Source: Lysobacter sp.
GTDB lineage: Bacteria > Pseudomonadota > Gammaproteobacteria > Xanthomonadales > Xanthomonadaceae
Reading direction: 5' to 3'
Length of the DNA stretch: 64,000 nucleotides
NCBI GenBank assembly: GCA_027306995.1
Contig: DAHUXS010000013.1
Span: forward strand, 451,803 to 515,802
The position numbers were made by a program, and so were the translations under genes. This document shows positions 52,577-62,031 of the stretch, in pieces; within the stretch, counting starts at the first letter, position 1, and every line of letters starts with the position of its first letter. A model generated the notes under the pieces. It saw nothing but the letters and a program-made list of their open reading frames with translations. It did not search any database and was not told where the DNA came from.

Positions 52577-53793
52577 TGCAATTCGATTTTCGTGCGCTGG
52601 ACGGAACGGGCAAGTTGCAATCGGGAACCCTCGAGGCTGCGGCCCAGGCGCAGGTGGTGGAAGCGCTGCAGGCCAAGGGCTGGGTGCCGATGGAGATCGC
52701 GCCGAGCGGCGATGGCAGCGTGCACGGCATCGGCTGGAACTGGCGGAAAGCGCGCAATCGCGTGCGCCTGCCGGAGCTGGTGGCGTTCACCGAACAACTG
52801 TCGACATTGTTGTCGGCGGGGCAGCCGCTGGATCGCGCGCTCGGCATCCTCCATGACGCCGGTGGCAACCCCGCGCTCACGGCGGCGGTGGGCGAAGTAC
52901 GCGACCAGGTGCGCGGCGGTTCGGCGCTCAGCGATGCGCTGGGTCGGCATCCGCAGATGTTCTCGTCGATGTATTGCGCGATGGTGCGCGCTGGCGAAGC
53001 CGGTGGCGTGTTGCCCCAGGTCTTGGCGCGACTCGCCGAACACCTGGCGCGATCGTCGGAATTCCGTCGCAACGTGATCAACGCACTGGTCTACCCGGTG
53101 ATCCTGCTGGCGACAGTCCTGCTGTCGATGGCATTCCTGCTTGCCTACGTGGTGCCGCAGTTCGCCGACATGTACGCCAACCTGCATGCCGAACTGCCGT
53201 GGTTCTCGAAGATCGTGCTCGGCCTCGGCATGGCGGTGCGCCGCTGGTGGATGGTGATCGCGGGGATCGTGTTCGCGGCGCTGCTCGTCTTCAATTTCTG
53301 GTTGAAGCAGCCGGCGTCGAAGCGCCTGGTTGAACAGCGGTTGCTGTCGACGCGCTGGATCGGCCCGCTGCTGGCGAAGATGGAAGCGGAACGCTACCTG
53401 CGCACGCTGGCGACCTTGCTGGCGAGCGGCGTCCACCTGGTGCAGGGACTGCGGATTTCGCGCGCCGTCCTGTCGAACGGCCAGTTCCTCGATTCGGCCG
53501 CGCGCGTCGACGATCTCGTGCGCAGCGGTACGCGCTTCTCCGATGCATGGTCGTCGGAACCGTATTTCCCGCGCCTGCCGCTGCAGATGGCGCGCATCGG
53601 CGAGGAAGCCGGCGAACTCGACCGCATGCTGCTGAAGGCATCGGACACGCTGGCCGCCGATATCCGCACCCGTCTCGATCGCGTGCTTGCCGCACTGGTG
53701 CCAGCCGTCACCGTGCTGATGTTCGCGCTCATCGGCGCCGTCGTCATGTCGATCCTCGTTCCCCTCTACGACCTCACCTCCGTCATCGGATGA
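52576..53793 (+). CDS. gspF: Type II secretion inner-membrane protein GspF/XpsF
   Basis: 405 residues, sharing its first base with the gspE stop (TGATG). Two T2SSF helical domains (about 65-190 and 270-390) and three membrane helices (VYPVILLATVLLSMAFLLAYVV; WWMVIAGIVFAALLVF; VTVLMFALIGAVVMSILVPLY). Contains the duplicated family pattern F-T-E-Q-L-S-T-L-L-S-A-G-Q-P-L-D-R-A and L-A-T-L-L-A-S-G-V-H-L-V. Platform protein linking GspE to the pseudopilus. Confidence 0.97.
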   Translation: MQFDFRALDGTGKLQSGTLEAAAQAQVVEALQAKGWVPMEIAPSGDGSVHGIGWNWRKARNRVRLPELVAFTEQLSTLLSAGQPLDRALGILHDAGGNPALTAAVGEVRDQVRGGSALSDALGRHPQMFSSMYCAMVRAGEAGGVLPQVLARLAEHLARSSEFRRNVINALVYPVILLATVLLSMAFLLAYVVPQFADMYANLHAELPWFSKIVLGLGMAVRRWWMVIAGIVFAALLVFNFWLKQPASKRLVEQRLLSTRWIGPLLAKMEAERYLRTLATLLASGVHLVQGLRISRAVLSNGQFLDSAARVDDLVRSGTRFSDAWSSEPYFPRLPLQMARIGEEAGELDRMLLKASDTLAADIRTRLDRVLAALVPAVTVLMFALIGAVVMSILVPLYDLTSVIG

Positions 53794-54245
53794 ATGCCAT
53801 GCCCAAGAATGTCCGCCATCGTCCCGCCATGTCTGCGCTCGCCCGCCAGCAGGGCGGCTTCACCCTCATCGAAATCATCCTGGTGGTGATGCTGATCGGC
53901 GCGATCGTGGCGTTCGCGGCATCGCGCATCCTCGGCGGCAGCGATCGCGCCAAGGTCAATCTGGCCAAGGCGCAATTGCAGACCACTGCGGACAAGGTCG
54001 AACAGTTCAAGGCGGATACCGGCCATATCCCGGCCAAGCTCGACGAACTGGTGACAGCGCCCTCGAGTGGCGCGACGGGCTGGCTCGGGCCGTACGCCAA
54101 GGCGTCCGATCTCAAGGATCCGTGGGGGCATGACCTGCAGTACCAGGTGCCCGGACAGAATGGCAAGCCGTTCACGGTGACGAGCCTCGGTCGCGACGGT
54201 GCGCCCGGCGGGTCCAGTGTCGATGCAGACCTGTCATCGGAATGA
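53790..54245 (+). CDS. gspG: Major pseudopilin GspG/XpsG
   Basis: 151 residues from ATG 53790 (ATGA overlap with gspF); ATG 53799 or 53829 are possible. Prepilin peptidase site G-G/F-T-L-I-E-I with Glu at +5, hydrophobic stem, then P-x-K-L-D-E-L-V-T and the C-terminal D-P-W-G-H-D-L-Q-Y and G-R-D-G-A-P-G-G motif typical of calcium-binding GspG. Builds the pseudopilus. Confidence 0.96.
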   Translation: MNAMPKNVRHRPAMSALARQQGGFTLIEIILVVMLIGAIVAFAASRILGGSDRAKVNLAKAQLQTTADKVEQFKADTGHIPAKLDELVTAPSSGATGWLGPYAKASDLKDPWGHDLQYQVPGQNGKPFTVTSLGRDGAPGGSSVDADLSSE

Positions 54246-54260
54246 TGCGCGATTGAAGAC

Positions 54261-54713
54261 ATGTCGCGCGCGCAGCAAGGCTTTACCCTGATCGAGATCA
54301 TGCTGGTGATGGCGCTGGTGGCGATCGCGTCTGCGTTGGTGGCATCGACCATCTCGCGCAACAGCGGTGGCCAGCGCCTGCGCGATGCCGCGCAGCAGAT
54401 CGCGATGGGATTGCGCCAGGCGCGCACCGAAGCGATGCGCAGCCAGGTGCCGCAGCGTTTCGTGCTGGAGCCGGGGCAGCATCGCTGGTCGGTCGCCGGG
54501 CGGCCTGCGCATCCGATCGATCCCGATCTCGAAGTCACGATGACGAGTGCGCGCGAGTTGTCGTCGGACACGCAGCAGGGGGCGATCGTGTTCTTCCCCG
54601 ATGGCGCATCCACCGGTGGTCGCGTCACCCTCGCGCGCAACGGCCAGCGTTGGCGCAGCGATGTCAACTGGATCACCGGTGAAGTCGTGTTGCAGCGGGA
54701 CGCCGCGCCATGA
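54261..54713 (+). CDS. gspH: Minor pseudopilin GspH/XpsH
   Basis: 150 residues. Cleavage site Q-Q-G/F-T-L-I-E-I, hydrophobic helix (MLVMALVAIASALVAST), then the GspH domain (L-R-Q-A-R-T-E-A-M-R-S and I-V-F-F-P-D-G-A-S-T-G-G-R-V). Its stop overlaps gspI as ATGA. Minor pseudopilin of the tip complex. Confidence 0.95.
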   Translation: MSRAQQGFTLIEIMLVMALVAIASALVASTISRNSGGQRLRDAAQQIAMGLRQARTEAMRSQVPQRFVLEPGQHRWSVAGRPAHPIDPDLEVTMTSARELSSDTQQGAIVFFPDGASTGGRVTLARNGQRWRSDVNWITGEVVLQRDAAP

Positions 54714-55120
54714 CGCGACAGCGCGGCTTCACGTTGATCGAGCTGATCGTGTCATTCGCGTTGATGGCGCTGGCGTTGACGATGTGTCTTTCAATCGCGA
54801 GTCGCGCCTATCGCCAGACGGCGTGGTCCGACGCGAATGCGCGCGCAGTGCTGTGGGCGCAGAGTTTGTCCGACGAAGCGCTGACGCAACCGCTGGCGGT
54901 GGGCGTGCAGACCGGCGAGACGCCCGACCATGCCTTCCACTGGCGTCGCGAAGTCGAACCGTGGATCGATCCATCGGGCGTGGTGGCATCGCGCAACGGC
55001 AGCGGCCTGCTGGAAGTGCGGATGCGCGTGAGCTGGATGGATGGCGATAACGAGCGCTCGTTCGCCACCCAGACCCTGCGCCAACCATCACCGAAGCCGC
55101 CGGGATCGACGACGCCATGA
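54710..55120 (+). CDS. gspI: Minor pseudopilin GspI/XpsI
   Basis: 136 residues starting by ATGA overlap. Cleavage R-G/F-T-L-I-E-L, helix IVSFALMALALTMCLSIAS, then a small beta domain (HWRREVEPWID...LEVRMRVSW) ending in a Pro-rich tail. Part of the GspH-I-J-K tip. Overlaps gspJ as ATGA. Confidence 0.93.
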   Translation: MTRQRGFTLIELIVSFALMALALTMCLSIASRAYRQTAWSDANARAVLWAQSLSDEALTQPLAVGVQTGETPDHAFHWRREVEPWIDPSGVVASRNGSGLLEVRMRVSWMDGDNERSFATQTLRQPSPKPPGSTTP

Positions 55121-55749
55121 CGATGCGTCCGCCCCCGCATGCACAGCGTGGTTTCACCTTGCTGGAATTGCTGCTCGCCACCGTATTGCTGGCGTTGGCA
55201 ATCACCCTGACGGGATCGGCGTTGCGCGGATTATGGGCGGGGCGCGAACGCAGCGATCGCCAGGTCCGCCAGGCCGAGGTGCGCGATGCGGCATCGACGG
55301 CCATTCGCGAACGCCTCTCTGCGATCACGCCGACACCGTTCCTCGCCGGAGACGGCAGCGAAGTGCTGTTCATCGGCAGTGCCGAAAAGATGGCCTTCGT
55401 CGGCAACGTGCGCGCTTATGTCGGCGCCGGGGGAACATTCCGCCAGACCCTACAGGTGGTGCGGGCACGCGATGGCGTCGCGATTTGCCTGCGTGCCGGC
55501 GGACTGCGCGATCGCAACGAATCCGCCGATTGCGAACCGGGACCGCAGACCACGGTGGCGGATGGACTGAAACAGGTGCGCTTCCGTTATCGCGGACACG
55601 GCACGGACGGAAAAATCACCGACTGGAATTCCCGTTGGGCGACCACGGGGACGTTGCCGGAATGGATCGAAGTCGCGGTGACGCCGGCATCGGGCCCGGA
55701 GTGGCCACCGATCCGCGTCTATCTGCCGCTGGCGGGAAGTGGCGGGTAA
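55117..55749 (+). CDS. gspJ: Minor pseudopilin GspJ/XpsJ
   Basis: 210 residues, ATGA overlap with gspI. Cleavage R-G/F-T-L-L-E-L, helix LLATVLLALAITLTG, then the GspJ beta domain with E-V-L-F-I-G-S, V-R-F-R-Y-R-G and W-P-P-I-R-V-Y-L-P-L-A at the end. Tip pseudopilin. Stop shares a base with the gspK start. Confidence 0.93.
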   Translation: MTMRPPPHAQRGFTLLELLLATVLLALAITLTGSALRGLWAGRERSDRQVRQAEVRDAASTAIRERLSAITPTPFLAGDGSEVLFIGSAEKMAFVGNVRAYVGAGGTFRQTLQVVRARDGVAICLRAGGLRDRNESADCEPGPQTTVADGLKQVRFRYRGHGTDGKITDWNSRWATTGTLPEWIEVAVTPASGPEWPPIRVYLPLAGSGG

Positions 55750-56546
55750 TGAAGATGAAACCTGCCAGCGATGGATTCGCGTTGCCACTGGTGCTGTGGC
55801 TGATCGCATTGATGGTCGCGGCGATCGCGATGCTGGCGATGACGGCATCGAACCGGCACCTGCAATCGTCGACCATGGCGGATCGCGTCGAAGCCGAAAC
55901 GGCGGCGCGCGCCGGCATCAACTACGCCGTCGCACGCATGGATGCGCGCTTGGGCGAACAGCGCTGGCTGCCCGACGGCCAGCCGCACCAGTGGAATTAT
56001 GGCGGCCACGCATTGACCATCACCATCCGCGACGAGTGGGGCAAGTTCGACCTCAACGCCGGCGACCCCGACGTGCTGCGCGCGTTGATGCAATTGCAGG
56101 ACATTCCGCCCGAACAGATCTCCGCGATCATCAATGGGCTGGGTGCGATGCGTGCGGCGCGCCTGTCCAGGCAGGAAGGGCTGAATGACGCGAACAACAT
56201 GCCCACCCGGATCTTCAACGTGGCTTCGTTGTCGCAATTGCCGGGGGTTTCGCCGGAGACGTTGGCGTCCCTGGCCCCGGAATTGACGGTCTACAGTGGT
56301 CGGTCACTGCCGGACATCACGCTGGCCGATGCCCGGATGCGCACGGCACTGGTGGCAGCAGGGAAGGCTGCGGGCATGCCGGTGGGCAATGCCAACGGCA
56401 GCGGTCTGTACAACATCGATGTGGTGGCTTCGCGTCCGGATCATCCGCCGGGGCGAGTGAATGTCGTGCTTCAGGGGACGCCGCGTTACGATGGCGGAAT
56501 CGAGATCAGATGGTTGGCATGGGAGCACGGACGTTGGCAGCAGTGA
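55749..56546 (+). CDS. gspK: Minor pseudopilin GspK/XpsK
   Basis: 265 residues from ATG 55749 (TAATG overlap). Cleavage site G/F-A-L-P-L without Glu at +5, the usual exception for GspK, which initiates the tip. Helix LWLIALMVAAIAMLAMTAS, then the GspK saposin-like helical insert (D-P-D-V-L-R-A-L-M-Q-L-Q-D-I-P-P-E-Q-I-S-A-I-I-N-G) and F-N-V-A-S-L-S-Q-L-P-G-V. Largest pseudopilin of the set. Confidence 0.95.
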   Translation: MKMKPASDGFALPLVLWLIALMVAAIAMLAMTASNRHLQSSTMADRVEAETAARAGINYAVARMDARLGEQRWLPDGQPHQWNYGGHALTITIRDEWGKFDLNAGDPDVLRALMQLQDIPPEQISAIINGLGAMRAARLSRQEGLNDANNMPTRIFNVASLSQLPGVSPETLASLAPELTVYSGRSLPDITLADARMRTALVAAGKAAGMPVGNANGSGLYNIDVVASRPDHPPGRVNVVLQGTPRYDGGIEIRWLAWEHGRWQQ

Positions 56547-57595
56547 ATCCGACCCGATGGCTGCGGCGACCCATGGCGCCGGGCCCGGGCTTCCTCGATT
56601 GGTGGATGAACGGGCTGATGCTGTGGCTCAAGCCAGCTGCACGCGTGCGCTGGTGTCCGCCACAGCCGCGGGTATGGTTGCGAGCGAACGCAGAGGGATG
56701 GACGGGCTGGGTCGGCACTGGTGCGCCGGCGACCTCGGTCGTGGCATTGCGCGAATTGCTGTCGCGCCATCCCGATCTGCCGCGCTGGTTGTTGCTGGAC
56801 GGCGGAAATGCCGTGCGTGCGACGTTGCAATTGCCCTTGGCGGCGATTGATCACCTGCGGCAGACGGCGCGTTACGACATCGACCGACAGACGCCGTATT
56901 CCGAAAACGACGTGGCCTACGATGCGCGCGTAACCGACCTGGACGTCGCCGGCAAGCGCATCTCCGCGGAATTGCTGGCGGTGCCGAAAACACGCCTTGA
57001 CCCACTGCTTGAACGCGTCGGGCAGGATCTTGGCGTGGCATTGCATGGCGTCGACATCGCCGATGCCGAGGGCCGGCCGCTCGGCGTGAATCTGCTGGAA
57101 CAGCGCGCACCCCTGCATCGGCCTTGGCGCTGGATCAATCTTGCGTTGCTGGCGGTGGTCGCGATCGCACTGTCGCTGACGATGTGGCGCAGCGTGGTCA
57201 ACGCCCGCGTGCGCGCCGACAATCTCGACGCCAGCGTGAAGCAGCAAACGGATCGCGCGCGCGCGATCACCTTGCAGCGCCAGCGTCTTGACGACCTGGT
57301 GGGCGGTGCGAAGAAAGTGCAAACCGAGCAGTCGCGCCATGCCGATCTGGACGCGATCGTCAATGCGCTGGCCGAGCGTTTGCCCGCGACCGTCTATGTG
57401 GAACGCATGAGCCTGCAGGATGGCCAGCTGCAGTTGTCCGGCCAGGGCGCTTCCGCGGCGACGGCATTGTCGTACCTGCAGGCGAATCCGTTGTGGGAAA
57501 CGCCATCGTTGTCGGGCGGGGGCATGAATGGGGCCAGCTACGGCCGCGAGCGGTTCAGCGTCGCCATGCGTCTGAAGTCGAAGGGGGCGCGATGA
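56543..57595 (+). CDS. gspL: Type II secretion protein GspL/XpsL
   Basis: 350 residues from GTG 56543, picked because it overlaps the gspK stop as GTGA like its neighbours; ATGs at 56510 and 56519 would overlap gspK by up to 37 bp. Cytoplasmic domain (about 30-210) with I-D-H-L-R-Q-T-A-R-Y-D-I-D-R-Q-T-P-Y-S-E-N-D-V, one membrane helix (WINLALLAVVAIALSLTM), and a PilN-like periplasmic domain. Binds GspE and GspM. Confidence 0.92.
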   Translation: MNPTRWLRRPMAPGPGFLDWWMNGLMLWLKPAARVRWCPPQPRVWLRANAEGWTGWVGTGAPATSVVALRELLSRHPDLPRWLLLDGGNAVRATLQLPLAAIDHLRQTARYDIDRQTPYSENDVAYDARVTDLDVAGKRISAELLAVPKTRLDPLLERVGQDLGVALHGVDIADAEGRPLGVNLLEQRAPLHRPWRWINLALLAVVAIALSLTMWRSVVNARVRADNLDASVKQQTDRARAITLQRQRLDDLVGGAKKVQTEQSRHADLDAIVNALAERLPATVYVERMSLQDGQLQLSGQGASAATALSYLQANPLWETPSLSGGGMNGASYGRERFSVAMRLKSKGAR

Positions 57596-58221
57596 GCGCA
57601 TTCCCGAGCGATTGGCTGACGCCTGCACAAAGGCGTCAACGCATCATCGCCAGCGTGCTCGCGGCGATCGTCCTTCTCCTGGTCATCGCGCTGGTCTATG
57701 TGTGCTGGTGGCGGCCATGGTCGTTGCAGCATGCGCGGCTCTCGCAACTGCTGGAACGTCGCGACCGGGTGGAAACAGTGCTTCATTCGCGCCAGGGATT
57801 GGACGCCGCGTTGCAGGCGGCCGACCAGGCCGCGAGTCGCGAGCCGTTGTTGTTGCCGGAGCCGACGCGAGACCAGGCGATCGCCGGGATGATGCAGCGC
57901 CTGCAGGATGCCTTGAACACCATCGGCGGGGATGGCAAGCGTTGCCGCATCGACAGCCAGACGCCGATCGCGCCGGGAGAGAGTGCCGATGCGCAGCGTG
58001 TCGCGGTGAACGTGCGCCTGCATTGCGGCAACAGCGAATGGCTGCGGCTGAGCCAGGCGATCGAATCCGCACGCCCGGCGATGTTCATCGACATGCTCAA
58101 CATCGCCGCGCCGGCCGATCTGCCGATGAGTGGCGCGAGTCCGGGACAGGGTGCGCTCGACATCAACATGACGGTGTACGGATTCCAGCGTCAGAGTGCG
58201 CCTGCGGCGGGAGCGCCATGA
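57592..58221 (+). CDS. gspM: Type II secretion protein GspM/XpsM
   Basis: 209 residues, ATGA overlap with gspL. Short basic N-terminus (LTPAQRRQRIIAS), one membrane helix (VLAAIVLLLVIALVYVCW), coiled region and a ferredoxin-like periplasmic domain. Longer than enteric GspM, as in Xanthomonas. Pairs with GspL in the inner-membrane platform. Stop overlaps xpsN. Confidence 0.9.
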   Translation: MSAFPSDWLTPAQRRQRIIASVLAAIVLLLVIALVYVCWWRPWSLQHARLSQLLERRDRVETVLHSRQGLDAALQAADQAASREPLLLPEPTRDQAIAGMMQRLQDALNTIGGDGKRCRIDSQTPIAPGESADAQRVAVNVRLHCGNSEWLRLSQAIESARPAMFIDMLNIAAPADLPMSGASPGQGALDINMTVYGFQRQSAPAAGAP

Positions 58222-58964
58222 TGCGGTTCACTTCGACACCCGTCGTCACGCGCATCCTGTTGGGCCTGGCCACGGTCAGCCTGGGATTGCTGGGGTGGAC
58301 ATTGCTGGGACCGCGCGCGGTGCCGGCGGCGACAGCGACATCCGCTTCGACGACATTCCCGACATATCCCACGGGTGTCGCGCAGTCGGCGGCTGCGATC
58401 AACGATGCCGATCCCGCCTGGGCGCGACCGCTGTTCTTCCGCGATCGCAAGCCGCACACCGTCGATCTGGGCGGCCAGGGCGATGCCAACGGCGCCGTGG
58501 CCAACAGTTTCGATGCCACGCTCACCGGCATCGTGCGTTCGGCGGCATTGAGTGCGGCATCGCTGCAGAAAGCAGGGCAGCAGCAGCCGGTGCGCGTGCG
58601 ACTGGGTCAGGAAGTTCCGGGTGCGTCCGGCTGGCGATTGATCGAGCTCACCGCAAAGACGGCGCGTTTCCAGTCCGGCAGCGACGAAAAGATCCTCAAG
58701 CTGGAAGTGCCGCGGCCGGATGGCATGCCGTCACCACAGACGCCCGCTGCCGATCCTCCGGCAGCCGCGCCCCCGATGGCGGGATCGGCACCACCTGCCG
58801 CAAAGAATCCGGCACAACCTGCTGCAGAGGCGAATCCGCCTCCGGCGCCGCCGATTACCGCGCAGGGAACGCCAGCCCAGTTGCAACAAATCGAAGCGGT
58901 GCGCCAGCGCATCGAAGCTGCGAGGAAAGCGCAGCAACAACCCTCTTCTTCCGCCAGGCATTGA
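58218..58964 (+). CDS. xpsN: Type II secretion protein XpsN (GspC functional counterpart)
   Basis: 248 residues. N-terminal membrane helix (ILLGLATVSLGLLGWTLLG), a short linker, a homology-region-like domain (PAWARPLFFRDRKPH...FDATLTGIVRSAALSAA...VRLGQEVPGASGWRLIELTAKTARF) and a long Pro/Ala-rich tail with a helix at the end. In Xanthomonas XpsN bridges XpsL/M and the secretin XpsD in place of GspC; no separate gspC is in this operon. No PDZ domain seen. Confidence 0.9.
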   Translation: MMRFTSTPVVTRILLGLATVSLGLLGWTLLGPRAVPAATATSASTTFPTYPTGVAQSAAAINDADPAWARPLFFRDRKPHTVDLGGQGDANGAVANSFDATLTGIVRSAALSAASLQKAGQQQPVRVRLGQEVPGASGWRLIELTAKTARFQSGSDEKILKLEVPRPDGMPSPQTPAADPPAAAPPMAGSAPPAAKNPAQPAAEANPPPAPPITAQGTPAQLQQIEAVRQRIEAARKAQQQPSSSARH

Positions 58965-58980
58965 CGGGATATCGAACGAC

Positions 58981-61164
58981 ATGAACATCCGCGTATTGTT
59001 TCTCTCCACGCTCACCTGCCTGCTGGCTGCGTGCGCAGCAAATCCGGTTCCGGAAGTGCGTCGCGACGCCGATCTCAGTCGTGTCGGCGCAGCGACTGCC
59101 GGCACGACCAATAAGGATCTGGCGAGCGATGGCCAGGACTTGTCCGGTCCGCAACCGGAAATCCGTCGCGGCAGCCAACCGCCATTGCGCGATGCCGCGC
59201 CTGTCAGCGGCAGCACCGCGCCGGTCGCGCGTCAGCGCGGCTCGACCAGTTTCAATTTCCAGGGGGAACCACTCCAGAGCGTGATCGCGGTAATCCTCGG
59301 TGACATGCTCGGACAGAAGTACGCGATTTCGCCGGCGGTGCAGGGCACCGTCACGCTCAATACGCCCAAGCCGGTCACGCACGCGGAAGCATTGCAACTG
59401 CTGGATACCGTACTCGGCTGGAACAACGCGCGGATGATCTACAGCGGAGGTCGCTACAACATCGTGCCGGCCGATCAGGCGCTCAACAGCGGCATGGTGT
59501 CGCCGCGTGGCGGTGGTGGTTCCACTGCGGGCTACCAGGTGCGACCGGAACGCTTGCGCTACGTTTCGGCGGGCGAAATGAAGAAGATCCTCGAACCGTA
59601 TGCGCGCCCGAATGCGATCGTCGGCGTCGACAGCGCGCGCAACATCATCACGCTTGCGGGTAGCTCGGCGGAACTCGCCAACTACGAACGCACCATCCAG
59701 ACCTTCGATGTCGACTGGATGTCCAGCATGTCGGTCGGCGTGTATCCGTTGCAGAGCGGCAATGCATCGAAGGTGGTGGCCGATCTCGAACGCGTGTTCG
59801 GCGAACAGAGCAAAAGCCCGGGCGCGGGCATGTTCCGCTTCATGCCGCTGGATTCCGCCAACGCGGTAATGGTGATCGCCGCGCAACCGGGCTATCTCGA
59901 CCGCATCCAGTCGTGGATCGATCGCCTCGATGGCGGCGGCGGTGGCGGAAGCCGTCTCTATACCCAGGAGCTGCGTTACATCAGTGCGCGCGACCTGGCG
60001 CAACGCCTTTCCGAAGTGTTCGGCGGCAACAGCAATCAGAACGGACAGGCGCAATCGCCCAGCATGATGCCCGGCCTGCAGTCGACCGAGATCGGCGACG
60101 GCGACATCAATTCCAGCACCAGCAATGCACCGATCACCGGCTCCAATGGCGGTGCGACCACCGGCAGTGGCGGTGCGCCGATCGGACAGATGTCATTGCC
60201 CCAGCGCAACAACGGCGTGACCTCCGCCAACTTCAAGATCGGGCGCGACGAAGTCGGCGTGTCAGCGGTCGATGAGAACAACGCGATCCTGGTGCGCGCC
60301 AGCCCGGCGGCGTGGAAATCGATCCGTGAAGTGATCGAGAAACTCGACGTCATGCCGCTGCAGGTCCACATCGAAGCGCAGGTGGTCGAGGTCAAGCTCA
60401 CCGGCGACCTCAAGTACGGCGTCAATTGGTACTTCGGCAACATGATTCCTTCGATTTACCAGGCCGCGGCAGCCGCCCGCAACAGCCTGGCGGTCGGCGG
60501 CGGCGCCAACGAAGGCGACGGCAACGGCCTGGTGGTGAATGTCCTCGGTGGCAATTCCGTCGCAGTGATCAGTGCGCTCGACAAGGTCACCGACGTGCAC
60601 CTGCTGCAGACGCCATCGGTGATCGTGCGCAACAACACCGAAGCCACGCTCAACGTCGGCAGCCGCATTCCGATCGCCTCGGTTTCGGTGAATCCGGGAA
60701 CCGGCACCGGCAACACGACTTACTCGCAGGTGCAGTACATGGACACCGGCACCATCCTCAAGGTGCGCCCGCGCGTGACGCGCGACGGCATGGTCTTCCT
60801 CGACCTGGTGCAGGAAGTGAGCAGCCCCGGCAGCGTCGCCGATGCCTACGGCAATGTGCGCATCGACACTCGCCGCCTGCGTACCGAAGCTGCGGTGCAA
60901 AGCGGCGACACGGTGATGCTGGCCGGCCTGATCAGCGATGGCATGACGCATGGTTCAAGCGGGATTCCCGGCCTCAGCCGCATCCCGGTGATCGGCGGAC
61001 TGTTCGGCACCAAGCATCAGTTGGCCGAGCGCAGCGAAGTCATCATTCTGCTGACACCGACGTTGATTCGCGATCCGATGGAAGCGCGCAAGCTCACCGA
61101 CGAATACGGGATGAAGTTCAAGGGATTGGAGCCGTTGCGGGCTGCGAAGCAGAAGGTGAAGTAA
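58981..61164 (+). CDS. gspD: Type II secretion secretin GspD/XpsD
   Basis: 727 residues from ATG 58981. Lipobox L-L-A-A-C, so the secretin carries its own lipid anchor. N0 domain with F-N-F-Q-G-E-P-L-Q-S-V-I-A-V-I-L, then N1-N3 repeats (VRPERLRYVSAGEMKKILEPYARPNAI..; VYPLQSGNASKVVADLERVFG; LRYISARDLAQRLSEVFGG), a Gly/Ser/Asn-rich loop (about 355-405), and the C-terminal secretin barrel with V-P-V-I-G-G-L-F-G-T-K. Outer-membrane exit pore and last gene of the operon. Confidence 0.97.
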   Translation: MNIRVLFLSTLTCLLAACAANPVPEVRRDADLSRVGAATAGTTNKDLASDGQDLSGPQPEIRRGSQPPLRDAAPVSGSTAPVARQRGSTSFNFQGEPLQSVIAVILGDMLGQKYAISPAVQGTVTLNTPKPVTHAEALQLLDTVLGWNNARMIYSGGRYNIVPADQALNSGMVSPRGGGGSTAGYQVRPERLRYVSAGEMKKILEPYARPNAIVGVDSARNIITLAGSSAELANYERTIQTFDVDWMSSMSVGVYPLQSGNASKVVADLERVFGEQSKSPGAGMFRFMPLDSANAVMVIAAQPGYLDRIQSWIDRLDGGGGGGSRLYTQELRYISARDLAQRLSEVFGGNSNQNGQAQSPSMMPGLQSTEIGDGDINSSTSNAPITGSNGGATTGSGGAPIGQMSLPQRNNGVTSANFKIGRDEVGVSAVDENNAILVRASPAAWKSIREVIEKLDVMPLQVHIEAQVVEVKLTGDLKYGVNWYFGNMIPSIYQAAAAARNSLAVGGGANEGDGNGLVVNVLGGNSVAVISALDKVTDVHLLQTPSVIVRNNTEATLNVGSRIPIASVSVNPGTGTGNTTYSQVQYMDTGTILKVRPRVTRDGMVFLDLVQEVSSPGSVADAYGNVRIDTRRLRTEAAVQSGDTVMLAGLISDGMTHGSSGIPGLSRIPVIGGLFGTKHQLAERSEVIILLTPTLIRDPMEARKLTDEYGMKFKGLEPLRAAKQKVK

Positions 61165-61202
61165 AAAAGTTTCAGATGGCCTTGATTGCGATTTGATTCT
61201 CG

Positions 61203-61907
61203 TCAGAGAGTCAAATCCATTTCTTGCGCAAAAACAGATTCATAACCGATGTAGGGCATCGGCTGCGCCATGAGCGCAGCTGCTTCCAGTTGAAGTTGAT
61301 CTTCCCTGGAAAGCTCGCAAGCTCTCGCCGATGTCGCTGTCACGATCCCACCGGGATTCTGACTGAGATGGATCGTGCATCCGCCTGGATAGATATGGCG
61401 CGATAGGCTTTGCCATTTTTTGTAAATGGCTGCGCGTATGGCTGCCTGATAGCTGGAAAGAAGATCATGCCTGACGCTGCCACCACTTGAGGGCGAAGGA
61501 GTATTTCTTGCAGTTGCTAGAGCTGTTTGGGCTGATATCAAAGGTTCCTTGCTTTGAGGCGTACTTGCATAAGTATTTAAGTCAGCCTGACTGATTGGTC
61601 GTGCGATATCTGGGCTTGGAGAAGAAACGATATGTGGAGGAGTCGGAGTGTCGGGTTGGGGCTGGGACGTGACAGCAGTGGGTCTTGGATTTAGGTTTAG
61701 TGGGATCGACGGTGCTTTAACTCTATATGGAGCCAACAACATCGGATAGACGGTGAAAGCATCACCACGTCCTGTGTTGTTCCCGTTGTAATCACCTTGG
61801 CCGCTGCCTGTGTTGTGCGATAGCAGCAAAATCAGGAATGCATGCGCAAGTAGCGTGCTAATACCCGCGATTGATTGATCTCGTCTATTGGTCTCCCAGC
61901 TATTCAC
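61203..61907 (-). CDS. TonB/TolA-like protein (copy 2)
   Basis: 234 residues. N-terminal membrane helix (GISTLLAHAFLILLLSH), Pro/Thr/Ser-rich linker and a C-terminal domain starting at Y-Q-A-A-I-R-A-A-I-Y-K-K-W-Q-S-L with P-G-G-C, A-C-E-L and L-E-A-A-A-L-M-A-Q-P-M-P-Y-I-G-Y-E-S-V-F. Shares this signature with the protein at 19067-19936. Base composition is visibly more AT-rich than the adjacent secretion genes. Its 3' end converges on gspD. Partner unknown. Confidence 0.7.
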   Translation of the reverse strand: MNSWETNRRDQSIAGISTLLAHAFLILLLSHNTGSGQGDYNGNNTGRGDAFTVYPMLLAPYRVKAPSIPLNLNPRPTAVTSQPQPDTPTPPHIVSSPSPDIARPISQADLNTYASTPQSKEPLISAQTALATARNTPSPSSGGSVRHDLLSSYQAAIRAAIYKKWQSLSRHIYPGGCTIHLSQNPGGIVTATSARACELSREDQLQLEAAALMAQPMPYIGYESVFAQEMDLTL

Positions 61908-62031
61908 AAGTCAACACATAATAAGGTTGCTGGTACAGGTGCGGTCCAACGGCAGGACAAATTGGAGTGCTTGCATCTTAGATGAGAGGTCAATAGGATC
62001 AAGAAAGGGGATAATCAATTAGGGATGGGGA

